From assembly GCA_036377595.1 (NCBI GenBank), contig DASUYB010000163.1, forward strand, positions 1 to 41,997: a stretch of DNA of 41,997 nt. Reading direction: 5' to 3'. Shown here piece after piece: positions 18,157 to 26,129 of the stretch (positions within the stretch are counted from its first letter, which is position 1; each line of letters begins with the position of its first letter). The stretch is from Longimicrobium sp. Its GTDB lineage: Bacteria; Gemmatimonadota; Gemmatimonadetes; Longimicrobiales; Longimicrobiaceae. The notes beneath the pieces are model-generated. The model was not told the origin of the DNA and did not search any database. It was given only the letters and a program-made list of their open reading frames with translations. The position numbers were made by a program, and so were the translations under genes.

Positions 18157-18624
18157 ATGCAGACGCTGCTGGCGGTGGACCTGGGCGTGCGGACGGGGCT
18201 GGCGCTGTACGGGGGAGACGGACGGCTGCTGCGCTACCGCTCGCAGAACTTCGGCAGCGCGGCGCGGCTGCGGCGTGCCGTGCCCGCGCTGCTCGACGGC
18301 GAGCGCGACCTGGCGTGGCTGGTGATCGAGGGAGGCGGCCCGCTGGCCGACGCGTGGGAGCGCGAAGCGGCGCGGCGGCGGCTGGGCGTGCGCCGCATCG
18401 GCGCGGAGGAATGGCGGCGCGCGCTGCTCTACCCGCGCGAGCAGCGCACCGGCGCGCAGGCCAAGACCACGGCGGACGGGCTCGCGCGGCGCATCATCGA
18501 GTGGTCGGGCGCGCCGCGGCCCACGTCGCTGCGCCACGACGCGGCGGAAGCCATCCTCGTCGGCTTCTGGGGCGTGCTCGACGTCGGCTGGCTCCCCGAC
18601 ATCCCGCCCGAGCTGCGGCGGTGA
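18157..18624 (+). CDS. Small RuvC/RNase H-fold protein
   Basis: The 155-aa protein begins LLAVDLGVRTGLALYGGDG, the first strand and hairpin of the RuvC-like RNase H fold. Acidic residues D8, E58 (LVIEGGG) and D128/E131 (RHDAAEAILVGFWG) fall in the order D, E, D..E seen in RuvC-type resolvases, so a metal-dependent nuclease is possible. It is shorter than RuvC and lacks wider identity. It lies 57 bp after the protease gene and 72 bp before the toxin-antitoxin pair. The function is unknown; the fold assignment is by motif only. Confidence 0.65.
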   Translation: MQTLLAVDLGVRTGLALYGGDGRLLRYRSQNFGSAARLRRAVPALLDGERDLAWLVIEGGGPLADAWEREAARRRLGVRRIGAEEWRRALLYPREQRTGAQAKTTADGLARRIIEWSGAPRPTSLRHDAAEAILVGFWGVLDVGWLPDIPPELRR

Positions 18625-18661
18625 CCGCCAGACGCGCTGCTCCCTGGCAACCCATTTTCGA

Positions 18662-18682
18662 TGTGATTACATTGTGATTACA
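18662..18682. promoter_or_regulatory. Direct repeat upstream of mazE-like gene (probable operator)
   Basis: TGTGATTACA occurs at 18662-18671 and again at 18673-18682, eleven bases apart, about one helical turn, ending just before the AAGGAGG ribosome site. MazE-type antitoxins normally autoregulate by binding repeated sites here. AT content is locally high, so the promoter probably overlaps. Confidence 0.55.
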
Positions 18683-18696
18683 CCAAGGAGGGAATC

Positions 18697-18954
18697 GTGA
18701 GAGCGCGAATCATTCGGATCGGCAATTCGAAGGGGGTCCGGCTCCCAAAGTCGCTCCTCGAACGGAGTGGGCTGGAGGGAGAAGTGGAGCTCGAGGCGAA
18801 CGACGGCGAGATTATCGTGCGCGCGGCGGAGCACCCGCGTGCGGGCTGGGAGGAGGCGTTCGCGGAAATGAGCGCACGGGGTGACGACGAGTTGCTCGAC
18901 GGTGAGCAGCTCGGCAGTTCCTCGTGGGACGACGAAGAATGGGAGTGGGCGTGA
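18697..18954 (+). CDS. MazE/AbrB-type antitoxin
   Basis: The 85-aa protein starts at GTG 18697 after AAGGAGG. The N-terminus RARIIRIGNSKGVRLPKSLL is the swapped-hairpin AbrB/MazE DNA-binding domain. The C-terminus is acidic (DDELLDGEQLGSSSWDDEEW), as expected of the flexible toxin-neutralising tail. The stop overlaps the toxin GTG by four bases (GTGA), so the two are coupled. It likely represses its own promoter through the direct repeats upstream. Confidence 0.92.
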   Translation: MRARIIRIGNSKGVRLPKSLLERSGLEGEVELEANDGEIIVRAAEHPRAGWEEAFAEMSARGDDELLDGEQLGSSSWDDEEWEWA

Positions 18955-19268
18955 AGCGGTTCGACGTCTATCTCACGCGGCTCGACCCCACAAAGGGTAG
19001 CGAGATCCAGAAGACACGCCCCTGCCTGATCATCTCTCCCAACGAGATGAATCGTCCCTTGAAGACCGTGATCATAGCGCCGATGACCACCCGCGGACGT
19101 CCATATCCCAGCAGGGTCGATTGCGTGTTCGGCGGGAAGAACGGGCAGGTTGCGCTGGACCAGATCCGAACCGTCGACAAGACGCGATTGGGACAACGCC
19201 TGGGTGATCTCGATCGACCTACTCGCAAGCTCGTGCTGGACACGCTGGCGCGGATGTTCGCTCCCTAG
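18951..19268 (+). CDS. mazF: MazF/PemK-family mRNA interferase toxin
   Basis: The 105-aa protein starts at GTG 18951, within the antitoxin stop. It matches PemK/MazF toxins: FDVYLTRLDPTKGSEIQKTRP, CLIISPNEMN, VIIAPMTTRGRPYPSRV, and GQVALDQIRTVDKTRL. These are ribosome-independent endoribonucleases that cut mRNA at short sites; activity is held in check by the upstream MazE-like protein. Length and key Arg/Thr residues look intact, so the pair is probably functional. Confidence 0.94.
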   Translation: MKRFDVYLTRLDPTKGSEIQKTRPCLIISPNEMNRPLKTVIIAPMTTRGRPYPSRVDCVFGGKNGQVALDQIRTVDKTRLGQRLGDLDRPTRKLVLDTLARMFAP

Positions 19269-19281
19269 CCATGAAATTCGA

Positions 19282-19310
19282 AGCGGCTCCCGATGATCTC
19301 GAGAGCCGCT
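19282..19310. terminator. Hairpin after toxin gene
   Basis: AGCGGCTC (19282-19289) pairs with GAGCCGCT (19303-19310) around a 13-base loop, between the convergent toxin and response regulator genes. It lacks a strong T-run. It probably terminates both. Confidence 0.5.
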
Positions 19311-19343
19311 GATGTTGACGGGGTGCGGAACGTGCCGTGCGCG

Positions 19344-19718
19344 TCAGGGCTCATCGCCCAGGAAGCGGCGGACCTCCTCGAGGACGCGGCGCGGCTCCAC
19401 CGGCTTGGCCAGGTAGCCGTCGCAGCCGACCTCCACCGCGCGCTCGCGGTCGGCGGCCAGCGCGTGCGCCGTCAGCGCGATGATGGGGATCGACGCGGTG
19501 GCGGAGTCGGCCTTGAGGGCGGCGGTGGCCTCCCAGCCGTCCATCACCGGGATCGACACGTCCATCAGGATCAGGTCCGGGTGGTGCTCGCGGGCCATCC
19601 GCACCCCCTCGCCACCGTCGCCGGCCAAGAGCACGCGGTAGCCGAAGTGCTCCAGCATCGTGCGGTACACGATGCGGTTGTCTTCGTGGTCCTCGACGAG
19701 CAGGATGGTTCGGCTCAC
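19344..19718 (-). CDS. Single-domain response regulator (CheY-like)
   Basis: The 124-aa protein starts at GTG 19716-19718 with the motif ILLVEDHEDN. It has the receiver residues E9/D10, phospho-acceptor D53 (LILMDVS), T83 and K105 (LAKP). There is no output domain. No kinase lies in the window, so it is an orphan; such proteins often sit in phosphorelays (histidine kinase-associated). It is divergent from the XRE gene across about 90 bp. Confidence 0.93.
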   Translation of the reverse strand: MSRTILLVEDHEDNRIVYRTMLEHFGYRVLLAGDGGEGVRMAREHHPDLILMDVSIPVMDGWEATAALKADSATASIPIIALTAHALAADRERAVEVGCDGYLAKPVEPRRVLEEVRRFLGDEP

Positions 19719-19807
19719 GGGCTGGGCGGGATCGGGTCGTGAGGGGAATCGCCCGCGGGAGCGGCAGCCTTGCCGGGCGCGCGTCAATCTGCTACGGTGT
19801 GTTCGAC

Positions 19808-20347
19808 ATGTCAAATGCGGTTCGGCTACCCGAATCGGGCACGAAGCGGGACGAGGCCCCCCGCGCGGCCCTCGACGCAGCGGCTAAATCCTTGCAGGGG
19901 CGTCAGATGCGACCTGAGCAGGGGATCCCGTTGGCCGGAGGTGGGGGGCTGCCTTCCGAATCGAGACCGGGCCCGGTGCGCCGCAAGGCGGTGGAGCTTT
20001 CGGCCTTTTTCGAGCGGCTGCGCCAGATCCTGGACGACCGCGGCCTGTCGCAGGCCGACCTGGCGCGCGAGCTGGGCGTGGGCGTGGCCACGGTGAGCGA
20101 GTGGTTCACCCGCGGCCGCGTGCCCAACGGCGACGTGATGCTGCGCCTGCCGGGCGCGCTGCGGGTCAACGGCCACTGGCTGCTGACCGGCGAGGGCCCG
20201 CGCGAGCGCGAGCCGGCGCCGCAGGGCGACCCGTACCTTCGCGGCGCGGGCGACGCCATCCAGCGGCTCGCGCAGGCGCTGGACGACGTGGCGCGGCGCT
20301 TCGGCGCGCCGGCCGGCGGGCCCGATCCGTCTCCCGAATCGACCTGA
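19808..20347 (+). CDS. XRE-family transcriptional regulator
   Basis: The 179-aa protein has a helix-turn-helix at about 68-130: FFERLRQILDDRGLSQADLA then LGVGVATVSEWFTRGRVPNG. The first about 55 residues are low-complexity, and the last about 40 are polar. ATG 19808 is used, but ATG 19907 (cgtcag before it) would still keep the whole DNA-binding domain, and no ribosome site decides. It is divergent from the response regulator and 90 bp upstream of the formamidase gene on the same strand. Its target is unknown. Confidence 0.8.
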   Translation: MSNAVRLPESGTKRDEAPRAALDAAAKSLQGRQMRPEQGIPLAGGGGLPSESRPGPVRRKAVELSAFFERLRQILDDRGLSQADLARELGVGVATVSEWFTRGRVPNGDVMLRLPGALRVNGHWLLTGEGPREREPAPQGDPYLRGAGDAIQRLAQALDDVARRFGAPAGGPDPSPEST

Positions 20348-20437
20348 CGTCACCCTGCCCGCGCGGATCGCCTCCCGCGCGGGCCATCCCATCCCCGTCC
20401 TTGCCGCACGGCCCCTCGGCCGCGCGGAGGTGAAGCC

Positions 20438-21655
20438 GTGCCGACCACCCTGATCGGCGTCGACCTGCGGCGCCCGCCCGAGGAGCAGTACCCGCGTCCC
20501 CACAACCGCTGGCATCCCGACATCCCCCCGGTCGCCTCCGTCGATCCGGGGTCGGTGTTCCGCATGGAGTGCCTGGACCTGTCGGGCGGGCAGATCGTGA
20601 ACAGCGACACCGCCGACGACGTGCGCGACCTCGACCTGGCCCAGCTCCACTACCTGAGCGGCCCGGTGGCGGTGAACGGCGCGCGCCCGGGCGACCTGCT
20701 GGTGGTGGACGTGCTCGACATCGGCCCGCTGTCCGGCGCGGAGTGGGGATACACGGGGATCCTGGACCGGCACACGGGGACAGGGCTGCTGACCGACGAG
20801 TATCCCGAGGCACGCAAGGCCATCTGGGACCTGAACGGGATCTACGCCACCTCGCGCCACGTGCAGGACGTGCGCTTCGCCGCGCTCCCGCACCCGGGGA
20901 CGATCGGGTGCGCGCCGTCGCCCGAGCGGCTGGCGCGCTGGAACCGCCGCGAGCTGAAGGCCACCGCCACGCACGGCGGCCACTTCGCGCAGGGGACCGC
21001 GGTGCCGCAGGCCGAGGGCGCGTTGCTGGGGATGCTCGACGGCGCGCGCGCCGAGCGCATCGCGGGCGAGGCGGCGCGCACCTGGGCGGCGCGCGAGAAC
21101 GGCGGCAACCTCGACGTGAAGGAGCTGGCCCGCGGCTCGCGCGCCTACCTCCCGGTCTACGTCCCCGGCGCCAACCTCTCCGTGGGCGACCTGCAGTTCT
21201 CGCAGGGCGACGGGAAGATCACCGGGCTGGGCGGGGTGAAGATGGCGGGGTACATCGACCTGCACGTGGACCTGATCCCCGACGGCATCAACCGCACGGG
21301 GATCACCAGCCCGGTGTTCGAGCCGGCCCCCACCGAGCGCGGCTACTCCGAGTTCGTCACCTTCCAGGGGATCTCGGTCGACGAGAACGACACCCAGCAC
21401 TACCTGGACGTGTGGGTGGCGTACCGGATGGCCTGCCGCCACGCCATCCGGCACCTGCAGCGCTTCGGATTCGCCGGCGAGCAGGTGTACGTGCTGCTGG
21501 CCGCCGCGCCCGTGCACGGCCACATCTCGTGCATGCTCGAGCACCCCAACGTGTGCTGCACGGTGGCCGTCCCCAGCGGGATCTTCGACTTCGACGTCGG
21601 CCCGCGCGCCGAGATCCGCTCCGCCCCGCGCGGCGAGCTGGCCCGGCCGGGGTGA
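20438..21655 (+). CDS. fmdA: Acetamidase/formamidase
   Basis: The 405-aa protein starts at GTG 20438 behind GGAGGTGA. It matches the FmdA/AmdA formamidase family, which hydrolyses formamide or short amides to acid and ammonia: VASVDPGSVFRMEC, GAEWGYTGI, LPHPGTIGCAPS, THGGHFAQGT and GGVKMAGYIDLHVDLIPDGI are all family segments. The length is normal. It is cytoplasmic and likely provides ammonia. It ends seven bases from the convergent gene 21663-21989. Confidence 0.95.
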   Translation: MPTTLIGVDLRRPPEEQYPRPHNRWHPDIPPVASVDPGSVFRMECLDLSGGQIVNSDTADDVRDLDLAQLHYLSGPVAVNGARPGDLLVVDVLDIGPLSGAEWGYTGILDRHTGTGLLTDEYPEARKAIWDLNGIYATSRHVQDVRFAALPHPGTIGCAPSPERLARWNRRELKATATHGGHFAQGTAVPQAEGALLGMLDGARAERIAGEAARTWAARENGGNLDVKELARGSRAYLPVYVPGANLSVGDLQFSQGDGKITGLGGVKMAGYIDLHVDLIPDGINRTGITSPVFEPAPTERGYSEFVTFQGISVDENDTQHYLDVWVAYRMACRHAIRHLQRFGFAGEQVYVLLAAAPVHGHISCMLEHPNVCCTVAVPSGIFDFDVGPRAEIRSAPRGELARPG

Positions 21656-21662
21656 GGCGGGT

Positions 21663-21989
21663 TCAGTCCACCACCCACTTCAGCTTCTTGATGTCCAGCC
21701 CCAGCGAGATCCCCACGTCGGAGCTGGAGCCCGTGCATTGCCCGCCGCACAGGCTCCAGGTGATCTCGGTGATGTCGATGAAGAGGATGGTGGTGGACTC
21801 GACCACGATGGTGTCGCCCTGCTGGGGCGGGCAGTCGCAGGGAATCTCGAACCAGAACGGGTCGAGCGAGATGCCGAGGCCGCCCCCGGAGACGACGTGG
21901 CACCCGCGGCCGCCGACCGATCCGACGCTCTTGTCGGCGTTGAACGGCGCGCCCACGCTCAGGCTGACTCCATTGAAGGTGATGGACAT
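21663..21989 (-). CDS. Hypothetical 108-aa protein
   Basis: Starts MSITFNGVSLSVGAPF at ATG 21987-21989 behind GGCAGGTG and stops at 21663. It is beta-rich with Cys residues in GGRGCHVVSGGG, FEIPCDCPPQQGD and SLCGGQCTGSS, and ends LGLDIKKLKWVVD. There is no signal peptide. I do not recognise a family. The Cys pattern and strand-rich look suggest a small extracellular or metal-binding protein, but nothing supports that directly. It is convergent with the formamidase gene. Confidence 0.6.
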   Translation of the reverse strand: MSITFNGVSLSVGAPFNADKSVGSVGGRGCHVVSGGGLGISLDPFWFEIPCDCPPQQGDTIVVESTTILFIDITEITWSLCGGQCTGSSSDVGISLGLDIKKLKWVVD

Positions 21990-22252
21990 GGTGCACCTGC
22001 CGGGCGGGAGGTAGCGGTGTGGCCCCGGCGGAGGCGCGGCCGGGGGAGAGCGTCGCCGGAGAGGTTGCGGTGACGCGGAGAGGGCTCTCCCCGAACGATA
22101 GGCGCCGCCGCGCGCGGTGCAAGCATCCTGGCATCCGGCGCGGCCCGCACCGCATCGGATCCGGCCGGGCGATCGGCCGCGACTGGACTTCCGGGTTACG
22201 AACCACATATTCCATTTCCGGACCTTCCTCCTCGTCCCCCGCAGGACACCTC

Positions 22253-22612
22253 GTGGAAACACCCTCGCGTTCCCCCCGCCGGCTTAGCATCCTCAAGCCG
22301 GAGAGCGTCGGCGCGCACGCCGGCCGCGGCGCGGAGATCGTCGTCATCGCCCTGCTCTACCTGCTCTGTCTCGGGGGGATGGGAGCCGGCGCGCTGACGG
22401 TGATCTTCGCGGACGACCCGTACGGCGCCCGCAGCCAGACCACCTTCGGGATGATCGTCGGCGGCGTGTCGCTCCTGGGGATGATCGTGCTCACCCTGGT
22501 GATCGCCATCGATTCCGCGGACGCGCTCGGCCTGTCGCGGCGCCGACGGAGGCGCCCGCGCATCGAATCCCCCGCGCCGCACGCCGATGGCGATGCGGCA
22601 CCCCGCTCCTGA
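22253..22612 (+). CDS. Hypothetical two-helix membrane protein
   Basis: The 119-aa frame probably starts at GTG 22253 after AGGA. Two membrane helices are clear: IVVIALLYLLCLGGMGAG and FGMIVGGVSLLGMIVLTLVI. They are joined by a short polar loop, and an Arg-rich stretch (SRRRRRRPRI) after the second helix puts the tail inside. The start is weak and the earlier frame remains open to about 22019. No family is recognised. Confidence 0.5.
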   Translation: METPSRSPRRLSILKPESVGAHAGRGAEIVVIALLYLLCLGGMGAGALTVIFADDPYGARSQTTFGMIVGGVSLLGMIVLTLVIAIDSADALGLSRRRRRRPRIESPAPHADGDAAPRS

Positions 22613-22636
22613 TCCCCCCGGTTCATCGTGCCGATC

Positions 22637-22801
22637 ATGACCGAGATCGATCCCGAGACGCATCCGGCCGCGGGCGCGAGACGGCCCTGGGCGCCGCCGA
22701 GCGTCACCGAGCTCCCGCGGCTGACGCAGCTGACGCTGGCGACGGGGCCGGGCGTGAACGAAGGGCCCGGGTTCGGTGGCGGCAGCGTCGTCATCCCCTG
22801 A
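22637..22801 (+). CDS. Glycine-rich peptide, candidate RiPP precursor
   Basis: A 54-aa frame (ATG 22637; GTG 22628 would add three residues) gives WAPPSVTELPRLTQLTLATG then PGVNEGPGFGGGSVVIP. A Pro-x-V-x-x-LP-x-L-x-x-LTL-x-TG leader followed by a glycine-rich end is a shape I have seen in small Longimicrobium-type peptides. The leader helps recognition; the Gly-rich end would be the modified core. The stop TGA 22799-22801 is also the IS5 target duplication. The ribosome site is weak, and a lasso core is unlikely because the first acid would be at position 6. Confidence 0.45.
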   Translation: MTEIDPETHPAAGARRPWAPPSVTELPRLTQLTLATGPGVNEGPGFGGGSVVIP

Positions 22802-23661
22802 GAAGCTGTTATGAACCGATCTCGAGCAGCTTGTAGGCCTTCGCCAGCATGAGACAGGCAAAGGCGATGAAATGCAGACCGGCCAGCGTCTCAGGCAATC
22901 GCTCGTAGTCCTTGGCCAACCTGCGGAATCGCGTGAGCCAGGCGAAGCTGCGCTCGACGACCCAGCGCTTGGGCAGGAGCACGAAGCCCTTCACCGCCTC
23001 CGGGACCATGACGACTTCGAGGCGGATTCCATGCTCCTTGGCTGCGTCGCTTGCCTGCGGTCCGCGATACGCGCCGTCGACGTAGGCCAACTCGACGTTT
23101 TCGCCCGTGGTCTTCTGCGTCGCGTGGGCGAGCGCGGCAACGGCATCGCGGTCCTGGGCGCTGGCGGAGGTGACCACGACCGCAAGCAGGTTGCCGAGCG
23201 TGTCGACCGAGATGTGCACCTTGGACCCGCGGGTCTTCTTGTGCGGATCGTTGCCCGCCCGGTGCCCGCTCTCGGGCGTGGAGCGCAGCGTGCGTGCGTC
23301 GATCACCGAGCCGGTAGGCTGCTCGTTGCGGCCCTGGAGCAGCCGGATGAGCGCCCGGAGGTCCTTCGTCATGGATTCGAATACCTCGGCCCGGATCCAG
23401 CGCTGCGTCTGCTGGTAAACGGCAGCCCACGGCGGCAGGTCGTTCGGCATGTACCGCCATGGCGAGCCGGTTTTGACGATCCAGCGCAGGCCGTTGAAAA
23501 CCTCGCGTAACGAGTGCTCGCGCTGGGGAGCTGTCACGCTGATCAGGGCCAGATACGGTGCGACGAAGGCCCATTCCTCGTCGCTGACATCACTCGGGTA
23601 CTTTTTGCGATTCGACATGCATCGAATCTAACCCGAGATGCACAGAGTGCATAACAGCTTC
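22802..23661. mobile_element. IS5-family (IS427-like) insertion sequence
   Basis: An 860-bp element with terminal inverted repeats GAAGCTGTTATG on both ends. The flanking 3-base target duplication is TGA (22799-22801 and 23662-23664), a TNA site typical of the IS427 group. It holds one transposase gene on the minus strand and appears intact. It inserted precisely at the stop codon of the peptide 22637-22801. Confidence 0.9.
22809..23618 (-). CDS. IS5-family transposase
   Basis: The 269-aa protein has an N-terminal helical domain (YPSDVSDEEWAFVAPYL, LREVFNGLRWIVKTGSPWR), then the DDE catalytic set: D107 (SVIDARTLRS), D181 (LAYVDGAYRG) and E222 (WVVERSFAWL) with the family Arg spacing. This matches IS5/IS427-type transposases. 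No frameshift is needed, so it is probably active. Confidence 0.97.
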   Translation of the reverse strand: MSNRKKYPSDVSDEEWAFVAPYLALISVTAPQREHSLREVFNGLRWIVKTGSPWRYMPNDLPPWAAVYQQTQRWIRAEVFESMTKDLRALIRLLQGRNEQPTGSVIDARTLRSTPESGHRAGNDPHKKTRGSKVHISVDTLGNLLAVVVTSASAQDRDAVAALAHATQKTTGENVELAYVDGAYRGPQASDAAKEHGIRLEVVMVPEAVKGFVLLPKRWVVERSFAWLTRFRRLAKDYERLPETLAGLHFIAFACLMLAKAYKLLEIGS

Positions 23662-23679
23662 TGAGCAGCGACCTCCCAC

Positions 23680-23709
23680 GCGCGCCCGCCGGTAACATGG
23701 CGGGCGCGC
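23680..23709. terminator. GC-rich hairpin after IS5
   Basis: GCGCGCCCGCC pairs perfectly with GGCGGGCGCGC across an 8-base loop, just right of the insertion sequence and upstream of the MoxR gene. It likely served as terminator for the peptide gene before the IS inserted. Confidence 0.55.
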
Positions 23710-23824
23710 CGCGTTTCATCTCCCTGTCCCCGTTGCGATCCCGGCGCGCGGGCGAGATGTTGCGCCCCTCATCGCCATCTCTCCGCGCGCCGTTCGCGGC
23801 ACCGCGGGGCACGCTCGCGCCGCG

Positions 23825-24928
<1,104 letters not shown>

Positions 24929-25229
24929 GCTCCTCCCTGCCAGGGTGTTGCGGGCGAATGAATTCGCTGCAACAACGGCCCGAAGTCCGCCTTCGCGGAC
25001 TCACGCCGCGGCATGGGTCCATCGAGCCGAGGTCCGTCGCCCGCGCTGAGTTCTCCCCTCCCCCATCCCTCCCCCCTCGTGGGGGAGGGGCCGGGGGTGG
25101 GGGGGATCCGCGGCCGCGCCGGGGCCGGCTGAAGCAGCCGGACGTCGGCCCTCCAGTCCGCGAAGCGGACTTCGTGTGGTGGTTGCCGTGGCTTCAGCCG
25201 CCGGGGCTGGATGTTGGCGAGGTGCACGG
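24929..25229. repeat. Intergenic region with several REP-like palindromes
   Basis: This gap between the MoxR and DUF58 genes has no gene. It holds a hairpin around GCGAATGAATTCGC (24948-24974), the palindrome AGTCCGCCTTCGCGGACT at 24984-25001, a G/C-run hairpin (CTCCCCC.../GTGGGGGAGGGG, about 25062-25107), and AGTCCGCGAAGCGGACTT at 25155-25172. The same AGTCCGCGAAGGCGGACT unit returns near 40448, so it is a dispersed repeat at least within this window. Confidence 0.75.
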
Positions 25230-26129
25230 ATGACCGCCTCCACCGACTTCCTCCCGCCCGGCCTCCTCGAGCACCTCGGCGGGCTCGAGCTGATCGCGCG
25301 CACGGTGGTCCGCGGCTTCCAGGCGGGGATCCACCGTTCGCCATTGCGCGGGGCGGGCGAGGACTTCGCGAAGCACCGCGACTACCAGCAGGGCGACGAC
25401 GTCCGCTACCTGGACTGGAAGCTGTATGCGCGCACCGACCGGCTGTACGTGCGCGAGTTCGAGGAGCGCTCCAATCTCCAGGCGTACGTGGTGGTCGATG
25501 CGTCCGCGTCGATGGAGTACGCGGGCGCGGGCGGCGTGTCGAAGCTGCGCTACGCCTCGTACCTGGCCGCCGCGCTCGCGCACCTGATGATCGGCGCGGG
25601 CGACGCGGTCGGGCTGGCCGCGTTCGGCGCGGGGGCGCGGCTGCTGTTGGCGCCGAGGGCGCGCAAGGGCCATCTCCACGACCTGCTGCTGAACCTGGAG
25701 CGGCTGCGCCCCGGCGGCTCCGAAGGCGCCGCCGCCGTGCTGGATCGCGTGGGCACGCAGATGCGCCGCGGCGGGCGCGTCATCGTCATCTCCGACCTGC
25801 TGGAGGAGGATGGCGGAGATGCGCTCGCCGTCGCCGCCGGCCGCCTCCGCGCGCGCGGCGACGAGGTGATCGTGCTGCGCGTGCTGACGCCGGAGGAGAC
25901 GGGGGATGCGACGCCGGACGCGGGTCTCTTCTTCGACCCCGAGCGTCCGGCGCGGCAGGTCCCCGCCACGCCGCGCGCGGACCCCGGCTACGCCCGCCGC
26001 GTCGGCGAGTATTTCGCGATGCTGGCGGACCGGTTGCGCGAGCGCGGCGTGGAGTACGTGCCGCTCTCCACCGCCGAGCCGGTGGAGCAGGCGCTGGTCG
26101 CGTGGGTCAACCGCCGGCGGGGGACGTGA
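25230..26129 (+). CDS. DUF58 protein with vWA-like domain
   Basis: The 299-aa protein starts at ATG 25230 behind GCGAGGTG. It has the DUF58 signature GRGEDF-like GAGEDFAKHRDYQQGDDVR followed by YLDWKLYART, then the metal-site motif DASASM at 90-95. DUF58 proteins work with MoxR ATPases. It overlaps the next gene by four bases (GTGA at 26126-26129). No membrane segment is seen. Confidence 0.93.
   Translation: MTASTDFLPPGLLEHLGGLELIARTVVRGFQAGIHRSPLRGAGEDFAKHRDYQQGDDVRYLDWKLYARTDRLYVREFEERSNLQAYVVVDASASMEYAGAGGVSKLRYASYLAAALAHLMIGAGDAVGLAAFGAGARLLLAPRARKGHLHDLLLNLERLRPGGSEGAAAVLDRVGTQMRRGGRVIVISDLLEEDGGDALAVAAGRLRARGDEVIVLRVLTPEETGDATPDAGLFFDPERPARQVPATPRADPGYARRVGEYFAMLADRLRERGVEYVPLSTAEPVEQALVAWVNRRRGT

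Noticed and set aside
22637-22801. Lasso-peptide precursor
   Set aside because: If the core starts at the Gly after the leader Thr, the first acidic residue is at position 6, too early for the usual ring, and no lasso B or C gene is seen.
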